Source of the DNA: Fibrobacter sp.
GTDB taxonomy: Bacteria > Fibrobacterota > Fibrobacteria > Fibrobacterales > Fibrobacteraceae
Length of the DNA: 53,558 nt
Assembly (NCBI GenBank): GCA_017550445.1
Contig: JAFZOV010000179.1
Span: 1 to 53,558 of the forward strand
Direction: 5' to 3'
The notes below the pieces were generated by a model. The model saw only the letters and a list, made by a program, of their open reading frames with translations. It was not told where the DNA came from and ran no database searches. Every line of letters starts with the position of its first letter. The first letter of the stretch is position 1. Positions 48,729-53,558 of this stretch are shown here, piece by piece. Position numbers and translations under genes: made by a program.

Positions 48729-48914
48729 TTAATCAGGTACATTCTTACTAAAATCAACCCCGACCACCGGGGGCTTCCACCCGCGCCGCCTCTCCAGCTC
48801 CATTCTCATATCATACAGCTCCGGCGGGTGTACGCCCGTGCGCACAGCCTCGTCACGCAAGGCGGCCCAACGCTTTTCAAGCTCGGCGGTCGGAACATGG
48901 CTATACTTTCTCAT
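48729..48914 (-). CDS. 61-residue hypothetical protein
   Basis: A short basic helical protein (SHVPTAELEKRWAALRDEAVRTG, RRRGWKPPVVGVDFS) whose start overlaps the helicase stop by 14 nt. The ELEKRWAALRDE helix could bind nucleic acid or the helicase. Unrecognised. Confidence 0.55.
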   Translation of the reverse strand: MRKYSHVPTAELEKRWAALRDEAVRTGVHPPELYDMRMELERRRGWKPPVVGVDFSKNVPD

Positions 48915-50247
48915 ACACTTTGTATTTCATAACCTTGCTCCGGAACGGCTGAACCCCGAAGGCGGTAAGCTCGCGGGTAATCATGTGAGTAGAAACGGCC
49001 CCGCCGAGCCCGTCGTAAATCTCCTGCCTGGAAATCATCACGGGAGCCTGGCCGTTGTAGGACGGATAAACGGACAGCCCTCGGGACTCCAGCCAGGATT
49101 TCACGGGGTATTCCCCGCCACCACGGACCTTCCCGCGGAGGATATTCAGGTCCTTTTCCATTTTCTCCGAGTAAGTGAACTCCCCGCCGTTACGCATGAG
49201 CCGGAAACGCCCGTCAAGAATCCAATTCATTATACCGGGCCGGTCCGAAGAGCAAATGCGCTCAACGAGCCGTTTATCCTGCCGGTGCGGGGGAATCTGG
49301 ACCTCAAAAGTGAAAAGCAAGATTCGTCTAAAGAACGCATCGGTAACGTCCCGGAAACGCGGGAGCTCATTCATGGCAAAGCAAAGGGGAGGACACTTGA
49401 TTTTTTCGGCTTCGCCGTAAATCTTGCGCCCCGTAACGTCCTGGCCGGAGGCAAGGGCCTTCAAGGCCGAGGAAAAGTCCTTTTGACTCGCCATATCCGG
49501 GGAGAAATTCAGCCGGGCCCCTTTCACGTAGGGGAGCATCTTTTCGTCGGACAGCTGGACGGAATCAAGCGTAGTCACGTTCGCCTCGCCGATAACCCGT
49601 TTCATTACCTCGAAGATTACGCTTTTTCCGTTCGCACCCTTACCGACAAAGAGGGCGAATTTCTCAACCGAAAAGCCCGAGCGGTCCAAATAGACCATGC
49701 CAAAGAACTCCTGAAGCACAAGCCGCTGGCACTCGTCCGGCATAATCTCTTTCAAGAACTTATCCCAAAGAGGGCATTGGGCGTAACCGTCGTAGGCGTA
49801 GTCCAGATATTCCGTGACAATACGCTGGGGATTGAACCCCTCGGACCACTCCATAGTGTTGACATTGAGAACCCCGTTAGAGAAAGCAAGATAGGGCGAG
49901 CGGGGATAGGACTTTTCAGAAAGCACGGTCAAGTGCAAATCACCCATGCGCCGAATATCATACGGCGAAGTGCCGGAGTCCATGAGGATATTATTCAGCG
50001 TATCGAGCACGACACCCGGGCGCACGGCCGCGTGAATCTTCCCGTCGAAATACACCAGCGCCCCGTCAACGTAGCATATCGACGAGGCCCGGAGCACCGA
50101 CCGGCAAAGCATAGTCAGCGCGTCCACCCTTTCGGCAGCGGCCTTCATCGCAAGAATAGTCTTGTAATGCACGACGTGCTGGCCCAAAAGGAGTTTCAGC
50201 TCATTATGAAGGGCGGTTTCTATACCTCGCCCTCCTTTTTGAACCAA
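48901..50247 (-). CDS. D5-type SF3 helicase
   Basis: A 448-residue protein resembling phage/poxvirus D5 helicases. The N-terminal ~190 residues include a D5_N-like segment (CPLWDKFLKEIMPDE, LQEFFGMVYL). Walker A GKGANGKSV is at 202-210, followed by the SF3 B and C motifs around KGARLNFSPDM and PPLCFAMNELPRF, with an Arg finger region FFRRILLFTF. A C-terminal DNA-binding-like domain follows. It would assemble as a hexamer at an origin. No primase domain is fused to it, yet a separate primase-helicase exists in the early operon. Confidence 0.88.
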   Translation of the reverse strand: MVQKGGRGIETALHNELKLLLGQHVVHYKTILAMKAAAERVDALTMLCRSVLRASSICYVDGALVYFDGKIHAAVRPGVVLDTLNNILMDSGTSPYDIRRMGDLHLTVLSEKSYPRSPYLAFSNGVLNVNTMEWSEGFNPQRIVTEYLDYAYDGYAQCPLWDKFLKEIMPDECQRLVLQEFFGMVYLDRSGFSVEKFALFVGKGANGKSVIFEVMKRVIGEANVTTLDSVQLSDEKMLPYVKGARLNFSPDMASQKDFSSALKALASGQDVTGRKIYGEAEKIKCPPLCFAMNELPRFRDVTDAFFRRILLFTFEVQIPPHRQDKRLVERICSSDRPGIMNWILDGRFRLMRNGGEFTYSEKMEKDLNILRGKVRGGGEYPVKSWLESRGLSVYPSYNGQAPVMISRQEIYDGLGGAVSTHMITRELTAFGVQPFRSKVMKYKVYEKV

Positions 50248-50501
50248 ACATTACGGCAGTCCATGCGGTCCCATTTCGAGCATTGAATATCCGAACAGTT
50301 GATAATCAAAGTCCCGTTCCGGCCTTTCGAGAACCAGCACCCGGAACACGCCTCGCATGGGAGTAGGCGGGCCGCCGCTGGCCGCTGCACCGCAACCAGA
50401 CGAGTACCGTAGCGGGTAATCACACCGCCAACCGGCACAAAGCGCGTGGGTAACTTTTCCGAAGTCCGAAGCAGACTCCTGCTTTCCTTTTCTCTTGTCA
50501 T
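50220..50501 (-). CDS. Cys-rich hypothetical protein
   Basis: A 93-residue protein from the ATG at 50501, with CEACSGCWFSKG (about 45-56) and later CSDIQCSKW and DCRNVWF. These Cys pairs suggest a zinc-binding fold. It is the first gene after the leftward promoter, with the ATG 6 nt from the -7 box, so leaderless translation is likely. It overlaps the helicase gene by 28 nt. Being the first gene beside a repressor, it may be a regulator. Confidence 0.6.
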   Translation of the reverse strand: MTREKESRSLLRTSEKLPTRFVPVGGVITRYGTRLVAVQRPAAARLLPCEACSGCWFSKGRNGTLIINCSDIQCSKWDRMDCRNVWFKKEGEV

Positions 50502-50506
50502 GAGCG

Positions 50507-50537
50507 CAAAGTTAAAAACAAGAGCAACAAAAAGCAA
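50507..50537 (-). promoter_or_regulatory. leftward promoter of the accessory operon
   Basis: Read leftward: TTG (50537-50535), 20 nt, TAACTTTG (50514-50507). This is a canonical Bacteroidetes promoter without TCAATAC boxes. It faces away from the XRE promoter. Confidence 0.72.
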
Positions 50538-50542
50538 TAGTT

Positions 50543-50586
50543 GTCGGAAAAAGTTGGCGAGAAAAATTTTTGGAGGAAAATCCGAC
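50543..50586. promoter_or_regulatory. GTCGGA inverted repeat, candidate repressor operator
   Basis: GTCGGA (50543-50548) and TCCGAC (50581-50586) lie between the divergent promoters, 32 nt apart, each followed or preceded by A-rich tracts. Placement is right for XRE repressor half-sites controlling both directions. No footprint data; inference only. Confidence 0.4.
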
Positions 50587-50592
50587 TATCTA

Positions 50593-50623
50593 TTGACGGA
50601 GTAAAAATTTCTATTTACTTTTG
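50593..50623 (+). promoter_or_regulatory. rightward promoter of the XRE regulator gene
   Basis: TTG (50593-50595), 20 nt, TACTTTTG (50616-50623), with the regulator ATG 17 nt further at 50640. Canonical spacing, no TCAATAC boxes. Confidence 0.75.
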
Positions 50624-50639
50624 CAGAAAATTTTTAACT

Positions 50640-50963
50640 ATGCAGAATTTCCGCGAAAACGTCCTTTACGTCCTCAAAGCACGCGGCCTCACACAAACCG
50701 AGGTCGCAAAAAGACTCGACGTAACCAAACAATCTATCCAGCACTACCTGAGCGGACGCATCACCGTACCGACACTTTACGCCCTGGCAGACGCACTCGA
50801 TACGACACCAGCAACCCTGCTGTCAGAAGTCCCGCTATCCATGACCGGAGAAGCAATCCCCGGAAGGCAGAAAGCCAGCGCGACTACACTTACCTGCCCG
50901 TGCTGCGGAGCCGAGCTCAAACTCATGGCAAGAGCAGACCTCAAACGAGAAAGCGAGAAATAG
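50640..50963 (+). CDS. XRE-family transcriptional regulator
   Basis: A 107-residue protein. The first ~60 residues are a helix-turn-helix of the lambda-repressor/XRE class (LKARGLTQTEVAKRLDVTKQ, then SIQHYLSGRITVPTLYALADALD). The C-terminus has CPCCGAEL (about 83-90), a zinc-binding-like pair. It lacks the C-terminal LexA/CI-type peptidase domain. It faces the leftward accessory operon across a compact divergent control region and so may be the repressor of that operon. Unlike a prophage module, no integrase is adjacent. Confidence 0.85.
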   Translation: MQNFRENVLYVLKARGLTQTEVAKRLDVTKQSIQHYLSGRITVPTLYALADALDTTPATLLSEVPLSMTGEAIPGRQKASATTLTCPCCGAELKLMARADLKRESEK

Positions 50964-50998
50964 GCCGCAAGGGCCACCACGCCGGAGCACCCGACCGA

Positions 50999-51038
50999 AA
51001 CCCGCCGAGATTCACAAACGATTCGAGGCGGGTTTTAT
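50999..51038 (+). terminator. terminator after the XRE gene
   Basis: AACCCGCC (50999-51006) pairs perfectly with GGCGGGTT (51027-51034), followed by TTTA. The 20-nt loop contains GATTCACAAACGATTC, itself partly self-complementary. Confidence 0.75.
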
Positions 51039-51612
51039 GGCACTCCACCAGCACGCTACTACCCTTATTTTCCCCGAAAACGCCAGCTCAAAGTGCGCAA
51101 AAATGGCCGATTTTGCAGGTTTTGTGCAAGTTTTAAAAGCAAAAGTTACAACGATTTTCGCCCTCCCAGGCCCGTAGAAGGCCGAAAATTGTAAGTTTTG
51201 TAAGTTTTACCCTATACTTCATGCGTATATTATTATTAGTTTCACCTATTCCGCGTAAAGAGTATATAGAAATCTACAAAAGTTACAATTTTTGCCGTTT
51301 GAACGCGCTATAAGGCCGATTTTGGGTGTAAGTTTGGCGTTTGAAATCTGCAAAAATGTTGCAATCTCAAACAAAAGTCCAGAAAATAGCTCGATTTTAT
51401 GTAACAACTTTGTTACATTTTCGCGGAGCTTGCGCAATAGTTTGGCACAAGGTCAAGATAGGGGCTGGGGTGAGTGAAAAAAAATTTTCAAAAAATAATT
51501 TTGGGTGGATACCCCCGGCCCCGTCCTGGCCCCCGTTTTCCCCCTCCCGGGGTCCCGTCGGCACGAGCGCCCGCTCGCCGTCGTAAACGCTTGATTTTTA
51601 GCGGGTTTTTCG
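51039..51612. other. noncoding region with repeated GTTACA-type motifs
   Basis: No convincing gene. CAAAAGTTACAA occurs at 51140-51151 and 51277-51288. Related TGTAAGTTTTG/C and GTAAGTTT copies occur at 51190-51210 and near 51327. A perfect inverted repeat TGTAACAA-CT-TTGTTACA is at 51400-51417. An AT-rich stretch and a C/G-rich stretch (51500-51580) follow. Repeated sites in noncoding DNA fit an iteron-type origin or operator cluster; which is not known. Confidence 0.5.
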
Positions 51613-52152
51613 TTACAATATATCTATATTTTTACGTTTTTCCACGTATAGCGGGCATTGATAGCAAAGTAACGGCAAATAAGCCCGTACCTGCCGCCCC
51701 TCCCGGGCCGCCTGCCTATCATCGCGCTGCCCGGCTACTATGATTTTAAGCGCGTCAATAGCCTCGCCCGGGTCCGTTGCCGTCGCTATCAATCGGTTTA
51801 ATAGCTTTTTTTGCTCCTCCGGTTTAGTATAATCCACGACTCCCGCCCCGCTATCATCGCCCGCCGCCGTCAATAATTCCTCCTGCCCGGCGATATATCC
51901 CGCCTTCCGTATCTCATTATCGCGGGCTTCCCGGGCGGCGTTTAAATCCCGTATAAATGCACGGACTTTTGAGGAGTTTTTCCATGCTGATATTTGCGAG
52001 TCATGAAAGGGGCGCTCGAGGTCCCCGGGCTGCGCTATTTGATATAGTTTTTTCCAATCATCGCACCCGCCGAAAACGTGCAAATATAGGGCGCTTTTTT
52101 CGCGGTCCGTCATTGTGCGATTTATCAATCCTTTTAGTGGTTTTTCCGTCAT
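51613..52152 (-). CDS. hypothetical protein with C-terminal Cys motif
   Basis: A 179-residue protein starting TEKPLKGLINRTMTDREKSALYLHVFGG. Helices follow (SQISAWKNSSKVRAFIRDLNAARE), then a DPGEAIDALKIIVAGQRDDRQAAREGRQVRAYLP segment (in part) and a final CYQCPLY knuckle. Similar proteins occur in many Bacteroides phages. A small-terminase-like role has some appeal (helical, DNA-binding-like start), but the gene is far from terL and this is unproven. Met14 is an alternative start. A TATATTTG box is upstream (52186-52179). Confidence 0.6.
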   Translation of the reverse strand: MTEKPLKGLINRTMTDREKSALYLHVFGGCDDWKKLYQIAQPGDLERPFHDSQISAWKNSSKVRAFIRDLNAAREARDNEIRKAGYIAGQEELLTAAGDDSGAGVVDYTKPEEQKKLLNRLIATATDPGEAIDALKIIVAGQRDDRQAAREGRQVRAYLPLLCYQCPLYVEKRKNIDIL

Positions 52153-52191
52153 GGGTTCAAATGTTTAGTTATGCCGGGCAAATATAGCTAT

Positions 52192-52519
52192 TTTCGCCGG
52201 GCTTTATTGCTTTTGTTTTGGTATATCTGATTCAATGCTGCGCTGCTGTTATCGGTCCCGCCGTTTTTCGTGTTTTCTCAAATGCTTATAATTTGCCCGC
52301 AAAGGGCGTTTATTTTCGTTTTAACGGACTTTTGCGCCCGGCTTGATAAATTATATATCCCGGAGTCAAAATAAGCCCTTACAAGCCAAAAGCGGGCCTC
52401 GTTTTATTTGGGTGCAATCCCCGAAAATTTTTTTAGTGCTAAATTGCTATATTTCAATAACTTACATTTTTAAGAAAATTTATTTAGGGGGTAAACCCCC
52501 AAAATAGTTAAAATATCTA
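52192..52519. other. AT-rich noncoding stretch
   Basis: No gene is apparent. The stretch holds a TATATTTG-type box for the leftward gene just before it, long T/A runs, and a perfect GGGGG-TAAA-CCCCC hairpin (52487-52500) upstream of the next promoter. The hairpin lacks a T-run, so it is not a clear terminator. Confidence 0.4.
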
Positions 52520-52549
52520 TTGCAAATACAATATTTTTACGTACCTTTG
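52520..52549 (+). promoter_or_regulatory. strong Bacteroidetes-type promoter
   Basis: TTG (52520-52522), 19 nt, TACCTTTG (52542-52549). It matches the consensus most closely of all promoters in the window and lies upstream of the long candidate leader RNA. Confidence 0.85.
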
Positions 52550-52554
52550 CAGTA

Positions 52555-52943
52555 GTTCTTTAACATATTGATTTAGTTAAAACGCCGTCGCAGGTGACGG
52601 GCTATTGAAAAATAGCGGTTTAATCCTATAACACTAAATCGATATTTGCCGAGGGTCCGGTTCTAAATACCCCGAAATGAACCACGATACAAGGACCCGA
52701 GCAGCCGGGGCAGTTCTTTGAAAATACGGGATTTAGTAAGATAGGCAGCGACGAAACTCGCGCAGTTTGTGGGATTGTGGAAAATGTTGCAGCCCTGGAT
52801 TTTTCCGGGGTCCTATTGCAGTGGAGCCCTTCATGGAGTACTCTAAACAATGCCCCTTCTATTTGAATAATCTGATAACTCAAAATGTTAGATTTAATTG
52901 TTATTTGCCGCCCCGGGTGCAATACGGCGCCCGGGTTTATTTT
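52555..52943 (+). ncRNA. long untranslated leader with two boxA-like repeats
   Basis: About 390 nt from promoter to an intrinsic terminator (CCCGGGTGC 52912-52920 paired with GCGCCCGGG 52927-52935, then TTTATTTT). It has no convincing ORF. AGTTCTTTAACATA (52554-52567) and AGTTCTTTGAAAATA (52712-52726) are near copies, each followed by GATTTAGT, and resemble boxA antitermination sites of rRNA leaders. Other hairpins include GCTATT/AATAGC and GGGTCC/GGACCC. It may be a stand-alone RNA or an antitermination leader for the gene at 53001. Confidence 0.6.
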
Positions 52944-53000
52944 CTCGGGATTGATACCCCGCTAAAATACCAAACAATAACAATTAAATTTTAATGCTTT

Positions 53001-53558
53001 ATGAAACACAATGCAAACATTTTGAACTGCTATGTAAACGGCAAAAAAAGCGCTATTATTTGCGAGTCCGGTTCTATGTTTTTGGGTTCTCATACCCTTG
53101 CATGGAACAATGTGAAACTCTCGAATATGTACGGCTGGAAATTCATGTATAAACTTTGCGATTTTTCCGGGGTTTTAACTGAATCGGCCGCCGTTACAGC
53201 CCTCGCCGAGTCCGGTCCCGAAGCCCTTAAAAATGTATGTTTTGAGGGGTCCGAGGCCTTCTCCGAGATACGCGCAAATATCACCCGCCGCACCCGTAAA
53301 GATAGCGCCCCTGCGCAGCCCGCTGAACCCGCTCCCGCACCCATGCCGGAGCCCGTCCCGGTCCCTGCGCCCGCACCCGCCGCACCCCGCAAAGATACCG
53401 AGGTAAAACATGAATGTTTTAACGCGCTTTTGCAGTTAGTGCAGCTCGGTGAGTCCGTCTATCTTTACGGGCCTGCGGGGTCCGGTAAAAATTATGTTTG
53501 TGAGCAAATAGCCCGCGCCCTCGGGATTGAATTTTATTATCAAAATTCAATAACGGAC
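53001..53558 (+). CDS. AAA+ ATPase, N-terminal part (cut by window edge)
   Basis: 186 codons are visible, running off the window. The N-terminal ~95 residues are a domain of unknown type. A Pro/Ala-rich linker (about 100-130) follows, then the start of an AAA+ domain with YLYGPAGSGKN (Walker A with Asn in place of Ser/Thr) and EQIARALGIEFYYQ. This resembles MoxR/CobS-like phage ATPases often paired with VWA-type partners. Its long upstream leader suggests special regulation. Codon choice (ggg tcc ggt, gcc, ccc) is more skewed than in neighbouring genes. Confidence 0.75.
   Translation, partial: MKHNANILNCYVNGKKSAIICESGSMFLGSHTLAWNNVKLSNMYGWKFMYKLCDFSGVLTESAAVTALAESGPEALKNVCFEGSEAFSEIRANITRRTRKDSAPAQPAEPAPAPMPEPVPVPAPAPAAPRKDTEVKHECFNALLQLVQLGESVYLYGPAGSGKNYVCEQIARALGIEFYYQNSITD

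Noticed and set aside
48838..50286. 482-codon frame antisense to the D5 helicase
   Set aside because: The opposite strand has intact SF3 helicase motifs; the antisense frame is low-information and lacks motifs.
51246..51437. Short overlapping ORFs on both strands around 51.3 kb
   Set aside because: They run through repeated GTTACA sites and a palindrome in AT-rich DNA and have no good start context.
51613..52152. Naming as terminase small subunit
   Set aside because: It is far from terL and no defining motif is visible; left as hypothetical.
52626..52994. Short ORFs on both strands in the leader region before the AAA+ gene
   Set aside because: No protein-like composition, they overlap strong RNA hairpins and an intrinsic terminator.

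Overview
The window is most of a tailed (siphovirus-type) bacteriophage genome whose host is very probably a gut Bacteroidales bacterium. The phage call rests on a complete set of virion genes: large terminase, portal, Mu-F-like minor head protein, scaffold, capsid, tail tube, tape measure, a giant tail-tip protein and a lysis cassette. The host call rests on promoters of the Bacteroidetes form (TTG about 19-22 nt upstream of TAnnTTTG) and start codons without consistent Shine-Dalgarno sequences. No integrase is visible, and the gene sets at both window edges are cut, so lifestyle and genome ends cannot be settled here.

Layout. (1) 1-15.3 kb, rightward: small unknown proteins, a cytosine-methyltransferase-like protein, a recombination pair (single-strand annealing protein plus exonuclease), SSB, two DNA methyltransferases, RNase HI, then a promoter and structured leader at 8.3-8.5 kb feeding a replication initiator, a primase-helicase, a small diversified C-type-lectin-like protein and a run of small genes. 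(2) 15.4-15.8 kb: a tRNA cluster and a terminator. (3) 15.8-30.7 kb, leftward: distal tail protein, a 2643-residue tail protein, a diversity-generating retroelement (DGR) and lysis genes. (4) 30.7-41.3 kb, leftward: Com-like zinc protein, scaffold, head and tail genes, ending with the tape measure gene and a terminator. (5) 41.3-45.7 kb, rightward: terminase, portal, minor head protein and a nuclease-like protein. (6) A short candidate RNA near 45.75 kb. (7) 45.8-50.5 kb, leftward: dUTPase, a D5-type SF3 helicase and unknown genes. (8) 50.5-53.6 kb: a divergent XRE regulator, repeat-rich noncoding DNA, a Cys-containing protein, a long candidate noncoding leader with two boxA-like repeats, and the start of an AAA+ ATPase.

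Main finding. One DGR serves two targets. The template repeat (19559-19745) lies between avd and the reverse transcriptase. VR1 (20563-20749) is at the 3' end of a tail protein gene next to it. VR2 (12121-12220) is about 7.4 kb away, on the other strand, at the 3' end of a small gene in the early region. All 23 VR1 and 18 VR2 differences from the template are at template adenines. Both VRs are followed at 21-22 nt by a perfect hairpin whose 7-nt loop is the same (TTACCGT); the template has none.

Second finding. Four promoters share an unusual build: two 7-bp TCAATAC-like boxes 10 bp apart, 3 nt, TTG, 22 nt, then TAnnTTTG or a close variant. They drive replication, tail, head and packaging transcription and look like a phage regulon. 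Other promoters here have the normal 19-20 nt spacing. Several genes start 6-10 nt after the -7 box and should be nearly leaderless.
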